Source: Aquarana catesbeiana (Eukaryota; Chordata; Amphibia; Anura; Ranidae). From it: a stretch of 64,000 nt of DNA. This document shows positions 11,549 through 24,207 of this stretch, piece by piece. The stretch's first letter is position 1. Each line of letters opens with the position of its first letter. Both the position numbers and the translations under genes were made by a program. The notes under the pieces were generated by a model. That model did not search any database. It saw nothing but the letters and a program-made list of their open reading frames with translations, and was not told the DNA's origin. The stretch is taken from contig NC_133325.1 in NCBI RefSeq assembly GCF_042186555.1, forward strand, positions 292,522,109 through 292,586,108, in the 5' to 3' direction.

Positions 11549-12903
11549 TAGGGATGAGCCCGATGTTCGAGTTGAACATAAGTTAGACTCGAACATCGGG
11601 TGTTTGCTTGTTTGCCGAATAGCGAACAATTTGGGGTGTTCACGGCAAATTTGAAAGCCGCGGAACACCCTTTAAAAGTCTATGGGAGAAATCAAAAGTG
11701 CTAGTTTTAAAGGCTTATATGCATGGTGTTGTCATAAAAAGCATTTGGGGACCTGGGTCCTGCCCCAGGGGACATGTATCAATGCAAAAAAGTTTTGAAA
11801 ACAGCAGTTTTTTCGGTAGCAGTGATTTTAATAATGCTTAAAGTGAAACAATAAAAGTGAAATATTCCTTTAAATTTCATACCTGGGGGGTGTCTATAGT
11901 ATGCCTGTAAAGTGGCGCATTTTGACATTTCTAAAGGAAAAAAGTAATTTAAAACTACTCGCGGCTATAATGAATTGTCAGGTCCCGGCAATACAGATAA
12001 AAGTCATTGAAAAAAACAGCATGTGATCCCCCAGTCCATTACCAGGCCCTTTAGGTCTGGTATGAATATTAAGGGGAACCCTGAACCAAAATTAAAAAAA
12101 AAATTGCGTGGGGGTCCCCCCAAATTCCATACCAGGCCCTTCAGGTCTGGTATGGATATTAAGGGGAACCCTGCACCAATTAAAAAAAAAATTGTGTAGG
12201 GGTTCCCCTCAAAATTCATACCAGACCCTTTTAGGTCTGGTATGGATTTTAAGGGGAACCCCACACAAAAATTAAAAAAAATGGCATGGGGTCCCGCCAA
12301 AAATCCATACCAGACCCTTATCAGAGCACACAACCTGGCAGGCCACAGGAAAAGAGGGCGGATGAGAGAGTGCCCCCCCTGAACCGTATCAGGCCACATG
12401 CCCTCAACATGGGGAGGGTGCCTCATCCCCACAACCCTTGCTCGCTGGTTGTGGGGGTCTGAGGGTGGAGGGCTTATCAGAATCTGGAAGCCCCCTTTAA
12501 CAAGGGGACCCCCAGATCCCGGCCCCCCTGTTTGAAATGGTAACGTGTACATTGTACCCTGACCATTTCACAAAAAAAGTGTCAAAATGTTAAAAAAAAC
12601 AAGACACACCTTGGGACAAGTCCTTTATTAAAAAATAAAAATGTCCCACAAAGTCCATTCATCTTCTTCTATGGCTCTGCCGACGGACTGAAAAATAAAA
12701 TAAAAAGATCCGCCTCCATGGGAGGCACTCGCAGTATGACGCTTCAGCACCGATGACAGTTCTTTTATAAGTGAAGGCGGGGCCACACGGTGATGTACTC
12801 GGGTGACCCCTCTGATGTACGGTGACTTCCCAATGGCTTCCCCGTGGCATCAGAGGGGGGTGGGTCTACCAGTTTACGTACCTGGGTGGCCCCGCACCCT
12901 TTG
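11549..12903. mobile_element. Foldback hAT element, copy 2 (left half only)
   Basis: It begins with TAGGGATGAGC, preceded by CCTGATAT (candidate TSD half), and follows the left arm of copy 1 through the TTCGAACATC-rich end, the CCCCAGGGGACATG block, the GGTCTGGTATGG repeats and the central CG-rich part. It ends around 12903 without a right arm or right TSD. The truncation point abuts degenerate repeats. Confidence 0.75.
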
Positions 12904-13685
12904 GTGCCTCAACCAACTGGTGCCTGGTGCCTCAACCAACCATATCATTTCCTTCCATGTGAACCGACCCTGGCCTGTTTATCAACTATGCCTCTGCCTG
13001 CTGTCTGCATTGTTTATCCACTATGTTTCTGCCTTTCACGTGAACTGACCCTGGACTATCGACTATGCCTCTGCCTTCTGCCTTTTACCTGCACTGACCT
13101 TGGCCTGTTAACCATGTTTTTGCTTGCCCCTTGGACTGATCTTTCACCCTGCTACACAGGGGTCTCACATATGTGAGGGGCTCTAGAATAGTGTTCTGAG
13201 TTGAGAAAAATAGTTTTTGGTTTTCTGTGTTGACAGAACAGGGTCTGGTTGTCCGGAGGCTTCAAAGTGATTTGGGTGGGAGAAGCCTCTATCCCTGTCC
13301 CAACTCTTTCCTGACTGATGCCCTAAGCTTGATGATCATGCCTGCTCCCTGGACAAATACTTTGGCTGTTCTGACCATATCTCTGCCTGCTGCCTGTACT
13401 AACTATGGACAGTATTCCTGCCTGCTGCATGGACGATCCATTTGCTGCTGTGGACCACATCCCTGCCTGCTACCTGGACCAATGCTTTGGCTGTGCTGAC
13501 AACATCTCTACCTGTACTGACTATGGACAGTATTCCTGCCTGCTGCCTGTTTTGCTGTCACTGTCCATGTTCCTGCCTGCTGCTGGGATCGATGCTGTCC
13601 TCTGTGGACCACTGCACTACTAAAACCGCAGGTAATCTTTTCTTTACCCTTTGCTCAGCAGAATGTATTTTGGTTTGTAATTGGT
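12904..13685. repeat. Degenerate tandem DNA (CTGCCTGCTGCCTG-rich)
   Basis: Imperfect repeats of a TGCCTGCTGCCTGTACTGAC-like unit, clearest at 13320-13610, and related TGTTTATCAACTATG segments at 12960-13130. Open frames through it reflect absence of stops in the repeat. No gene is recognised. Confidence 0.5.
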
Positions 13686-13693
13686 ATGTACAG

Positions 13694-15145
13694 TAGGGAA
13701 GAGCTTCGCGTTTGAGTTGAACTCATGTTTGACTCGAACATCGGCTGTTCTCCAGTTCGCCGAACAGCGATCAATTTGGGGTGTTCCGCGGCTTTCGAAT
13801 TTACGTAACCCCGCCCCTTCTGACATCATGGGGAATGCCACAGGGAAGTCCCCGTCAAGTCCCCGTGCTTTAGAGGGGGGCGGGGTCACTGGGTGGCCAC
13901 GCCCCCTCCGTTATTTAAGAACCGTCAGAAGAGGAGAAGCGTCACACAGCGGGAGCCTCCCATCATGCCATCTTGTATGCGGATCGGCCCAAGGGGAAGA
14001 AGACGTCGCGGAGGAAGATGCTGGACGAGAACACCGGAGGAAGAACCAGAAGGACCAAAAGAACCAGAAGAAGAAGATGGAGGAAGAAACCGAAGGAAGT
14101 TAGAAGATAGAAGAAAGAAGATAGAAGATAGAAGAAAGAAGAAGCATTTAAATAAAGGAATTGTCAAAAACTGTCTCTTGTCGTTTTTAACATTCTTGAC
14201 AGTTTTTTTGTGAAATAGTAGGGGTACTTTTGTACCCCCTTACCATTTCACACAGGGGGGAGGGCCAGGATCTGGGGGTCCCCTTGTTAAAGGGGGCTTC
14301 CAGATTCCGATAAGCCACCGGGCAAGGGTTGTGGGGATGAGGCCCTTGTCCCCATCAACATGGGGACAAGGTGTTTTGGGGGCTACCCCAAAGCACCCTC
14401 CCAATGTTGAGGGCATGTGGCCTGGTACAGTTCAGGAGGGGGCGTTCTCTTGCCCCCCCTCTTTTCCTGCAGCCTGCCAGGTTACGTGCTCGGATAAGGG
14501 TCTGGTATGGATTTTTGGGGGGACCCCACACCATTTTTTTAAAAAATTTTGGCGTGGGGTTCCCCTTAAAATCCATACCAGACCTGAAGGGCCTGGTATG
14601 GAATTTAGGGGACCCCCACATCATTTTTTTTTTAATTTTGGTTCGGGTTTCCCCTGTGGGGAATTCCCATGCCGTTTTTATTAATGAACTTTTATGTGTA
14701 TTGTCGGACTGGCAATTAATTAATAGCTGCAAGTAGTTTTAAATGACTTTTTTTCCTTTGAAATGTCATTTTGCTGTCAGACTGTTCCAAACAGGGGAAA
14801 CATGCGCCCCTTTACAGGCATACTATAGACACCCCCCAGGTACGAAATTTAAAGGAATATTACACTTTTATTGTTCCACTTTAAGCATTATTAAAATCGC
14901 TGCTCCCTAAAAACCTCCATTTTTAAAACTTTTTTTGCATTGATCCATGTCCCCTGGGGCAGGACCCGGGTCCCCAAACACTTTTTATGACAAAAACTTC
15001 CAAATAAGCCTTTAAAATTTGCACTTTTGATTATTCATGTTTGTGTCCCATAGACTTTATTGGTGTTCGCGTGTTCGAACAAATTTTTTGCCTGTTCGCA
15101 AGTTCTGGTGCAAACCAAAACAGGGGGTTGTTCGGCTCATCCCTA
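13694..15145. mobile_element. Foldback hAT element, copy 3 (left arm mostly deleted)
   Basis: It is flanked by a perfect 8-bp TSD, ATGTACAG (13686-13693 and 15146-15153). The left terminus is present (TAGGGAAGAGC, one change) for about 115 bp, then the sequence jumps at about 13802 directly to the right arm, which is complete to GCTCATCCCTA. The intact TSD shows the internal deletion either preceded or followed a normal transposition. Length 1452 bp against 2593 bp for copy 1. Confidence 0.85.
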
Positions 15146-15153
15146 ATGTACAG

Positions 15154-16116
15154 TACATAGCATGTGTTAGAAATATGAAGGGCCTTCAACAATGTAATAG
15201 GTTGGCAGGAATATATGTGTGTAATTTATGCTCCTAGAACGCCTAGAGGTACTACTTGGATGTTGGGCCTCTGTATGGGGACAGGCTATTTAAAAGTCTT
15301 ACACATGTGGTATCGCCACACTCAGGAGGAGTAGCATAATGTATTTTGGGGTGTCATTTTTGCTATGTACATGCTGTGTGTTGGAAATATCTTATAAATG
15401 GACAACTTTGTGTAAAAAAAAAGCGTTTTCAATTTTTTTTCCACATTTTCCAAAAACTTCTGGAAAAAATGAACCATTCAAAAGACTCATTATGCCTCAT
15501 AGATTATACATTGGGGTGTTAGCTTTCCAAAATTGGGTAATTTTGTGGGCATTATCATTGACTTGGTGCTACAGGGCCTTCAAAATTGTGATAGGTTGTC
15601 ATCAAATGAGATGTGCAATTTATGCTTGTAGAACGCCTGGAGGTGCTACTTGGATGTTGGACCTCTGTATTTGGCCAGGCTGTGTTAAAGTCTCACACGT
15701 GTGGTATCTCTATACTCAGGAGTAGCAGAATGTATTTTGGGGGTATCATTGCAAGTATGCATGTGCTGTGTGAGAGAAATAACTTGTTATTATGACAATT
15801 TTGTGTAAAAAAATTCTTCATTTTCCCAAGAATACCTTGGAATGTCTGCTTTCCAAAAAGGGGTCATTTGGGGGGTATTTGTACTTTGCTGGCTTGTTAG
15901 GGTCTCAAGAAATGAGATAGGCCTTCAGTATATCAGGTGTGATCATGTGTGATACATTTTCAATGATTTGCACCATAGCTTGTAGACTCTATAACTTTTA
16001 CAGAGACCAAATAATATACACTAATTTGGGTTATTTTTACTAAAGATATGTAGCAGTATACATTTTGGCCCAAATTTATGAAGAAAAATTTGCAAAATTT
16101 TACAATAGAAACTTAC
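15154..16116. repeat. Tandem-type repeat, about 388-bp period
   Basis: The block with GGGCCTTCAA, TTGGATGTTGG and CTCTGTAT at 15180-15470 recurs at 15568-15850. The remainder (15850-16090) shares general composition. It looks like internal satellite DNA of a large transposon. No ORF is convincing. Confidence 0.6.
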
Positions 16117-17569
16117 GGGTGACCCCACCCCCATTGACATCAAGGGAAACCCATAGGGAAGTTCCCGTCAAGTCCACGTGCGTCAGACTGGGCGGGGTCA
16201 CCAGGTGGCCCCACCCTCCGTTATTTAAGAAGTGTCAGAAGACGAGAAGTGTCACACAGCGGGAGCCTCCCATCATGGATGTAGAGCGGCCCGAGAACGA
16301 AGAAGGGAAGAAGATGCCACTGAGGAAGATGCCGGACGAGAACACTGGAGCAAGAAGCAGAGGATCGGAGGAAGAACCAGAGGAAGAAGAAGATGGAGGA
16401 AGAAACTGAAGGAAGGTAGAAGAAAGAAGATAGAAGAAAGTAGATGGAAAGAAGAAGACTTTAAATAAAGGAATTGTCAAAAACTGTCTCTTGTCATTTT
16501 TAACATTTTTGATACTTTTTTTGTGAAATGGTAGGGGTACAAGAACCCCCCTACCATTTCACATGAGGGGGACAGGATCTGGGGGTCCCCTTGTTAAAGG
16601 GGGCTTCCAGATTCCGATAAGCCCCCCACCTGCAGACCCCCACAACCACCGGGCAAGGGTTGTGGGGATGAGGCTCTTGTCCCCATCAACATGGGGACAA
16701 GGTGCTTTGGGGGGGATCCCAAAGCACCCTCCCAATGTGGAGGGCATGTGGCCTGGTACAGTTCAGGAGGGGGGCGCTCTCTTGTCCCCCCTCTTTTCCT
16801 GCGGCCTGCCAGGTTGCGTGCACGGATAAGGGTCTGGTATGGATTTTTGGGGGCAACCCATGCAATTTTTTTTTTAATTTTGGCACGGGGTTCCCCTTAA
16901 AATCCATACCAGACCTGAAGGGTCTGGTATGGATTTTGAGGGGGACCCCCACGCCATTTTTTTAAAATTTTAGCACGGGGTTCCCCTTAATATCCATACC
17001 AGACCTGAAGGGCCTGGTTTGGCATTTAGGGGGACCCCCACGCTATTTTTTTTTTTTAATTTTGGTTTGGAGTTCCCCTGTGGGGAAATCCCATGCCGTT
17101 TTTATCAATTAACTTTTATGTGTATTGTCAGACCAACAATTCATTAATAGCTGCGAGTAGTTTTAAATGACTTTTTTCCTTTGAAATGTCATTTTGCTGT
17201 CACACTGTTCTAAACATGGGAAACATGCGCCCCTATACAGGCATACTATAGACACCCCCCAGGTACGAAATTTAAAGATATATTACACTTTTATTGTTTC
17301 ACTTTAAGCATTATTAAAATCACTGCTCCCGAAAAAAACTCAGTTTTGAAAACTTTTTTTGCATTGATTGATGTCCCCTGGGGCAGCACCCAGGTCCCCA
17401 AACACTTTTTATGACAATAACTTGCATATAAGCCTTTAAAATTAGAACTTTTGATTATTCATGTTCGAGTCCCATAGACTTTAATGGTGTTTGCGTGTTC
17501 GAACAAATTTTTTGCCTGTTCGCATGTTCTGGTGCGAACCGAACAGGGGGGGTGTTCGGCTCATCCCTA
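16117..17569. mobile_element. Foldback hAT element, copy 4 (right half)
   Basis: It corresponds to the right arm of copy 1 (GAA-rich centre near 16300-16460, GTCTGGTATGG repeats, terminal GGTGTTCGGCTCATCCCTA). The right end is followed by CTCACGTG, the likely TSD half; the left arm and left TSD are missing. The right end sits directly in Penelope-like sequence. Confidence 0.75.
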
Positions 17570-18654
17570 CTCACGTGCAGCAGTTTCACTTCATTCAAGG
17601 TGTGTCCACACTCATTGATGGATGCTAATCATCCATTCACTCCCTGCACATTTGAGCACTTAACTTTAGCATGGTCTGCCATATATATTGTCTCACACAT
17701 TATTATGTTCACTCTCTTGGTTCTTTCATGCACACACCTTTACACATTCATCTAATTTATTTCACTGTCTCTGAGTTTCCATCTAGCTTTGAACAACATT
17801 GGTTCATATGTGTATATATATATTTTTCATTACATTGTATACTTCATGGTTACTCTGTTGGTATAGTACCAACTGATATACATATATTTTTATTTTAGCT
17901 GGACACAAACTCTATCACACCGTTTTTGTCAGTTTATTTACACATTTTATTTATTTATTTATTTATTTTTCTCTTTTGTCCCCTGGATTCTAAGCCAATA
18001 CCATTATTGAACCAGACTGGTTCATGCATATACATATAATACTATTACTACTATATTACTACTTATAATACTACTTTACTTCTATACTGTTATGACAACA
18101 TCTATTGATACATATGCATATGTTTCAGTTGACATTATTAATAAATACTGTGAGATCTTTGGTGACACACACCCCTATCCCGGCCATGTCTGCCTCCGTT
18201 TGTGCTCTGTTGGGTTGGTTTTTTCCTCTGCCTCCTCAGCTCCCAAGCTGGACGTTCATTACTGTCGCCTCTGGGTATTCAGCATTTGGTAGCCTGATCC
18301 AGCCTTTGGTGAGTATAGGGCCATACGTTTTGGACCCTCTTGACTAATTTTCACGATACCATCTCTGTGTTGATACTTGATACTTATTTGGTTCATTATA
18401 CCCCCTACAGATGTACTACACATGCATCTACCCCTGATGAAGCGAGCATGGTCTTGCAAAACGCGTTGGGATACTTTTCATGCCTGTGTAGTTTGCAATT
18501 TACATTTTATATGATCATACGTGTAATGACATTTTTACTGTATGTATCATTTGAGTGGCTTAGCTATGATGTTGTTTATGCTTGCATGACAATTTTAATA
18601 CATTTTGAGACTGCATTTATTCTGTCAATTGTTTGCTAACTGCATTCACCTCAT
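17570..18654 (+). mobile_element. Penelope-like element 3' region
   Basis: It is the inverse of the minus-strand arm at about 7515-8640. It includes AT-rich microsatellite-like tracts, a TTTGGTGAGTATAGGGCC segment and a hammerhead-like motif at 18409-18471, and ends near the TTAA at 18655. No coding region survives. Confidence 0.55.
18409..18471 (+). ncRNA. Hammerhead ribozyme-like motif (degenerate)
   Basis: AGATG...CATCT hairpin, CTGATGA, then stem II GCGAG/CTTGC with a 6-nt loop, followed by AAAAC in place of GAAAC. Stem II pairing is good; the core G is changed, so this copy is probably inactive. Confidence 0.5.
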
Positions 18655-19058
18655 TTAACCACTTGCTTACCGGGCACCTAAACCCCACTCCTGCTCAGAC
18701 CAATTTTTTTTGTTTGTGTGCGTATGTGTCTGCATGTGTGTGTGTATGTATGGTACTTTTAATCCTGACTCCCCCCCTATGCCTGTACCATCAGAATTGC
18801 TTTTGTAGGGCTTGTTTGTGATAGCAGCAAAGACTGCTGCTCCTCTGAAAAGCAATTCATGCCAAGATCACTTTTTAGAGGCATTTGGCAGGTTTCCTCC
18901 TCACCAACTGTTTTAACCCTGTAAATGCAGCATCACCACACCGCAACCATGCAATGCACACAGTTGCGGGGTAGTTGCAGTGCAGCCCCATTCCCCCTAG
19001 GTATACCTCTGGCTGCAGCCACAGCATGTGTACACCCCCAGCTGCTGCCTCTGCAGCT
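18655..19058. mobile_element. TTAA-type transposon left part, interrupted by the LINE
   Basis: It begins TTAACCACTTGCTTACC at 18655. The sequence runs into the LINE TSD at 19059 and continues at 31738 after the LINE. No transposase is seen. Confidence 0.4.
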
Positions 19059-19924
19059 AAAGAGGTAGAAGTAGCAAGAGCTTCAGATGAGGGGGGCGTG
19101 GCCGGAAGCAGATGGAAGTGAGAGCTGAGGAGTGAGAGCGTGTGTCCATCCTGCTCCTGAATATGGCCCTGTGGTTAGCCTAGTCAGCTGTGGAGATGTG
19201 CTGGTGCTTGTCTAAGCCCCCCCTGCTGTGTCGCTTATGAGACTGATATCCCCTGTGTGCTAGCGGCCGGTGCTGTGCGTCCCTGTCTGGGGTCATGTGT
19301 GGGATCAGAAGCAGGTGGAGGAGTGGATACTCCGTGTATGACGGAAGCCAGACGAGGGGGAGCGTGGCTCGGCTGCGGGTGTGAGTGATTGGAGGAGGAG
19401 AACGCCGAAGGTCACAGTCTGCCAGTGTTTGGTAGAGGCGGGACTTTCAGTGTGCACAGCAGCTAACATGCTAGCCATACTGTGAAGAGACTGAGCAGGA
19501 ATTTGGTGTGCTGATTGGAGCGGTGTAATTAAAGACAGTCTGGCAGCTGAAAATAGCGGTGGGGTGAACAGCTGTGAAGATCATAAAAGCAATCCTTCGG
19601 TCCTGTGCATCCCCATAAACCAGGCTGGAAGTATCCTCTGCTGTGTGAAGGAAGGTATTGTATTAACTCTCTTAACCCTCTGTTAACCCTCTGTGACAGA
19701 GTCTGGTGCCACCTGTATTTTCATTATGAATGTATAGCAAGGACTGCCGTGTATTGAAATATTGAAATAAGGGCTGAGTTACTGGATCAGTTACTGTGTG
19801 GATAAGCCTTCCTTTGAGTAAAGAAATAAAGTATATTGCTACACTGCTATACTGCTATATTGTGACACTGTGATACGGGTTGTGCAGGTGGAATAAAGTA
19901 TAAACTTACAAGGTGAGAACCAAT

Positions 19925-20985
19925 ATGTCAGGAAGAAGGAAGGGAGAAGAGCACCCCAACCAGGACAATATGGGTACCCAGTCTCTACGGTCAGCTAAAG
20001 AGAAGGAAAAAAGCCTCCACCCTATTGTGGTAGGGGCAACGGCAGCGGCGGTTGCAGCTTCCGCCAAATTAGAGAAAATGGTTCTCGCAGCGGAGCATAC
20101 CCCAAACAAAGGGGGGCATCTAGCACAGAACAAGGCGGCAGTGGACAGGAGGAGTCAGGGACAGTCGAGCCTGCACACTGCTACGGCTAGTACAAAAACT
20201 CCCTCTACAAAAAGCGCAGGTGTCTCTAGTAAAGAAATGGAGGCCTCAGCCTCCTCAGAATGTAAGGCAGAAGGTGACCCCTCCCTAAAGGACATTCTTC
20301 TGGCAATAAATGTATGTAAGCAGTCGCTGGGGGAGCTTGGAGTTCAAATGAAGGATATCAAAGAGGAGCTGTCTTTAGTGCGAAACGATCTTAAGAAAAC
20401 CGCAGAAAGGGTGACGGAAGCAGAAAATAGAATAAGCCTGATAGAGGACGAGCTATTCCCTCTGAAACAAGAAGTGAAGAGCTGGAGAGAAAAGTGCGAC
20501 AAGTTGGTGGGGAAGTTTAATGAGATGGAAAATAGACTTCGCAGGGACAACGTGAGGGTGGTGGGGGTCCCTGAGGGGTGTGAAGGTCCAGATCCGATTG
20601 TTTTCCTGGAGAACTGGTTGGTGAGGGTGTTTGGGGGTGAGATATTCTCCCAACAATTTTCAATAGAAAGAGCACATAGAGTCCCGTTTAGACCCCCCCT
20701 CCTGGAAACCCCCCAAGACCATTCATAGTGAAGTTCCTAAATTACAAGGACAAAGTAACTCTCCTACATAAAGCCAGAGAATTGGGGAAGGTCCTATATA
20801 AAGATGCCAGGATATCAATATTTTCAGATTTCTCCCCGGACCTACAGAGGCGTAGAGCTGGGTTCCTGGGGGTTAAACGTAGCCTCCAGAAATTCAATGT
20901 TACATATGCCCTCCTCTACCCAGCTAAGTTACGGATAACCGCACTGGGGGAAGTCAGATTTTTGAGACCCCTGACAGTGCGCTAG
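19925..20985 (+). pseudogene. LINE ORF1 (coiled coil, RRM, CTD), one frameshift
   Basis: The ATG at 19925 is chosen over an upstream GTG. A basic, Ala/Ser-rich N-terminus is followed by a heptad-rich coiled coil (about residues 110-210), an RRM-like block beginning LRRDNVRVVGVPEG, and IERAHRVP. The frame then breaks in a C7 run (20693-20699). The correct continuation, FLNYKDKVTLLHKARE to LLYPAKLRI, lies in the next frame and ends at 20985. L1-type ORF1 proteins trimerise through the coiled coil and bind LINE RNA. A single-base indel at a homopolymer may be a true mutation or an assembly error. Confidence 0.85.
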
Positions 20986-21174
20986 CTTGGTTAGAGGATA
21001 AGAAGGATCTGTTACTCAGGAAATAGTGGAGGAATTATGGGGGAATTAGTAGACACAAATAGGGCTTAAGGCTAATTTTGTTTTAATAATATATTTGTTC
21101 ACTTAAAGGAGTAGGATTGTAGTGAGTGTTGTAAATGGATATGAGATGGGGAATGGTGTTAACTATTTTTTTGT

Positions 21175-21375
21175 TGTGTATAGGGGGGGTGGGAGGGAGG
21201 TGGGGGGAGGGGTGGGGTGGTAAGGGTGGGGGTGGGTTGTGGTATGGTAAGGTAGGTGGATATGGGCTGGCCATTAAAAAAGCCCCTAGGGGTAACCTAG
21301 AGTGGTATGGGAAGGATGGGGGGATAGGGGAGTGGGGAAATTGGGGAGGGGGGGTGAGGGGGGGTGGGGGGAATA
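21175..21375 (+). other. G-run region between ORF1 and ORF2 (potential G-quadruplexes)
   Basis: The plus (sense) strand is dense in G3-G7 runs separated by 1-4 nt at 21182-21236, with a second cluster at 21315-21371. This satisfies simple G-quadruplex patterns several times over. G-rich tracts are known in L1 3' UTRs; here the tract lies in the inter-ORF spacer. Confidence 0.7.
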
Positions 21376-21808
21376 AGTATGGATATAGTAAAACACAATA
21401 TAAGGTAGTAAGCCGCACATTAAACATAAAAAGAACTTATGACACATTGAAATATAGAAAAACACAGATGACACAGATAAAAATAGGGATAAATATAGGG
21501 ATAACTTGAAGGTTTGTAGTGAGACAAATGATATGCAGGTTTTGCACTGGATGTTACACAATATGAAAAGTAGGTTTTGGGTGTTATGGGAAAACACAGA
21601 GTTATTATTTTGTAAACACGATATAAACTCCAACACCTGGGTAAATGTGATATGGGAAGAAATGGAGCAGGATTGTATTAAAATATGTAAATAATAGGAA
21701 GCTTCAAAAGAATAATAGGACCAATGGAGATCCAGAGAGGGGGTACCCTTAGACGATATCTGTCCTTTTTTTCTCTGTTGTGGTGTTAACTTTACTTCAG
21801 ATTAGTAA

Positions 21809-22948
21809 ATGGGACTAAAGATAGGCTCATGGAATGTCAGGGGGATGGGCACTCCCTCTAAGAGAGCATTGGTATTTGATACATTAGATACTTTTAAAGT
21901 GGATATTGCTTGTCTGCAGGAGACGCATTTGACACGGGATACGAAAACTCACATAAGAAATAGAAAATATTGGCACCAGTTTCATGCGGTACACACCTCT
22001 TATTCAAGGGGGGTGGCGGTGTTAATTGGGAAAGAGGTTGTGTTCTCCTGCAGGCAGTGCAATATAGATGTGGAGGGGAGGTATGTTTTCCTGCACTGTA
22101 TAATAGGGAATCAGGAATGCGTATTAGTGAATATTTATAATCCTCCACCTTTTAAACTAGACGTTCTATACTCTTTGTTGGAGTTCATGGTGGATAAACC
22201 GAATATACCTGTTATTGCTGTAGGGGATTTTAATGTCGCAATAAATAAAGAAATAGATAGATTTCCCCCAGGAAAAAAGGAGCAGGGCTTATACGGGACC
22301 CGAATGGGCCAGTTTCTTAAAGAGGCAGGGTTGTTGGACGTCTGGAGAATGTGCAATCCAGGGGTGCAACAGTTCTCATGTTATTCAGGTATGTACTCCT
22401 CTCTCTCAAGAATTGATTTTGTATTAGGTAATGATATGGCCGCACATATAGTCAGAGACATTACGTATCAACCTAGGGGGGTATCAGACCACTCATTAGT
22501 GACCGCCAGGATGGTTACTGGATTAAATAGACAACGTGGTATGTGGAAACTAAATCCAATCTGGCTTGAGAAATTTGCGGATCCAAATAAAATTATAACT
22601 AGGCTGAAGGAGTTTATAAGTGTAAATGAGGACACCACAGTAAGAGGGGTAATGTGGGATGCCCTGAAGGCATACTTGCGGGGATTGTTGATCCAGCAAG
22701 TATCCAGGTCAAAAAAAGCCTCAATGGCAGGGGAAGAGAAGGCCAGGGAGGAGCTTCGAGCGGCAGAGAGGGAACTTGTGAGAGAACCAACCCTGGGCAG
22801 ACATCAGAGATGGGAGGAGAAACAGTTAAAATATAAAGAGGTAATGACTAGGAAATCCGAAAACAAGAGGCTATTTCAAAATCAAGTGTTATATGGAGAA
22901 GGGGAGAAAGTGGGGAAGATACTGGCCCATATTGTTAAATCAGATTCT
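21809..22948 (+). pseudogene. LINE ORF2, APE endonuclease part
   Basis: The ATG at 21809 opens GLKIGSWNVRG. AP-endonuclease motifs follow in order: SWNVRG (Asn), LQETH (Glu), GDFN (Asp/Asn), SRIDFVL (Asp) and SDHS (Asp/His). This domain nicks target DNA to prime reverse transcription. The frame stays open to 23104 but the correct protein leaves this frame at a C7 run (about 22949-22955); beyond it the peptide is out-of-frame. All catalytic residues expected in the family appear present. Confidence 0.88.
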
Positions 22949-24207
22949 CCCCCCCGACGATCCCCGCTATTAGAACCAAAGATGGTGCGATTACATCTCA
23001 TCCAGTTAAAATTAATGAAACATTTAAAATATATTATGAGGAATTATATAGTACCCGGGGCTCAGCGGAGGGGGCGGATATGGATGGCTTTTTTAGGAAA
23101 ATAAAGTTGCCCTCCCTCTCAGGGTTGGAGATTGAGGCATTGGAGGCCCCGATTACATTAGAAGAGATTGGTATTGCAGTAAAGGCACTGGCCAATAAGA
23201 AATCCCCCAAGCCGGATGGCCTCCCAGCGGAGATCTACAAGAAGTATGGGGAGATATTGTTACCGGAACTTTTAAGGGTATTTGAATGGGCGTATCAGGA
23301 GGGGAAACTACCTGAGTCAATGACTGAGGCTATAATAATAATATTACCTAAAGAAGGGAAGGACCCCTTGGAACCTGCTTCGTATAGACCGATCTCTTTA
23401 TTATGCTCGGATGCAAAAATCTTGGCAAAGATTCTGGCTAGTAGACTTCAAAGGATAAAACATAGGTTGATCCACCCGGATCAAACTGGGTTTATCCCCC
23501 AGAGATCAACAAGTGGAAATATAAGGCGGTTCTTTTTGAATGTACAAACCCCAATAGAAAACTCGGGCACCAGAGCTGTCCTGATGCTAGATGTAGTAAA
23601 GGCATTTGACAGCCTGGAATGGGGATTTATATGGCATATATTGCAGGTATACGGGTTTGGTCCCGCATTTAGTAAGTGGGTAAAAATTCTATACAATAAA
23701 CCTAAAGCAAGGGTCAGAAGTAATAATGTACTCTCGAGCGAGTTTTGCTTGGAGAGAGGCACCAGACAGGGGTGCCCCTTGTCGCCTCTGATCTTTGCTT
23801 TAGCAATGGAACCAGTGGCTGCCGCTATAAGGCAAAATAGGAGTATGGAAGGTTTCCGGAGACGTTCTGGGGAGGAGAGGATCGCATTATATGCGGATGA
23901 TGTACTTATCTTTTTAGGAGATACAGAAGGATCACTTGGTCAGGTGATGGGAATCTTTGCAGAGTTTGGGGGGATCTCGGGCCTTTCTATAAACTGGGAG
24001 AAGTCGGTGATATTGCCAATAGACCCGATTAAGCAAGGTACCCTTTTGGAGGAAACCGCACTAAAAATTGTGGAAAAAACTAAATATCTAGGCATTCACA
24101 TAACTAAAGAACCGGGTAACTTCCTAAACAATAACTTGGTCCCACTGTTGGAGAAATTTAGGAAAAAGACTGATATATGGACCACTTCCACTGTCGGTAG
24201 CTGGTAG
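22949..24207 (+). pseudogene. LINE ORF2, reverse transcriptase part
   Basis: After the C7 frameshift the RT frame runs DGAITSHPVKINE to KKSPKPDGLPAEIYK, with RPISLL, DQTGFIPQR, LDVVKAFDSLEW, RGTRQGCPLSPL and the YADD catalytic box (23890-23901). This is the RT palm of an L1-clade LINE. A second frame change near 24185-24192 produces the stop at 24205-24207, and the protein continues in another frame from about 24193. Confidence 0.88.

Noticed and set aside
13227..13696. Overlapping open frames rich in Cys/Leu near 13.2-13.7 kb
   Set aside because: Derived from the CTGCCTGCTGCCTG-type repeats; three overlapping frames are equally open.
21083..21427. Pro-rich minus-strand frame opposite the G-run spacer
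   Set aside because: It is the complement of G-runs, not a coding pattern.
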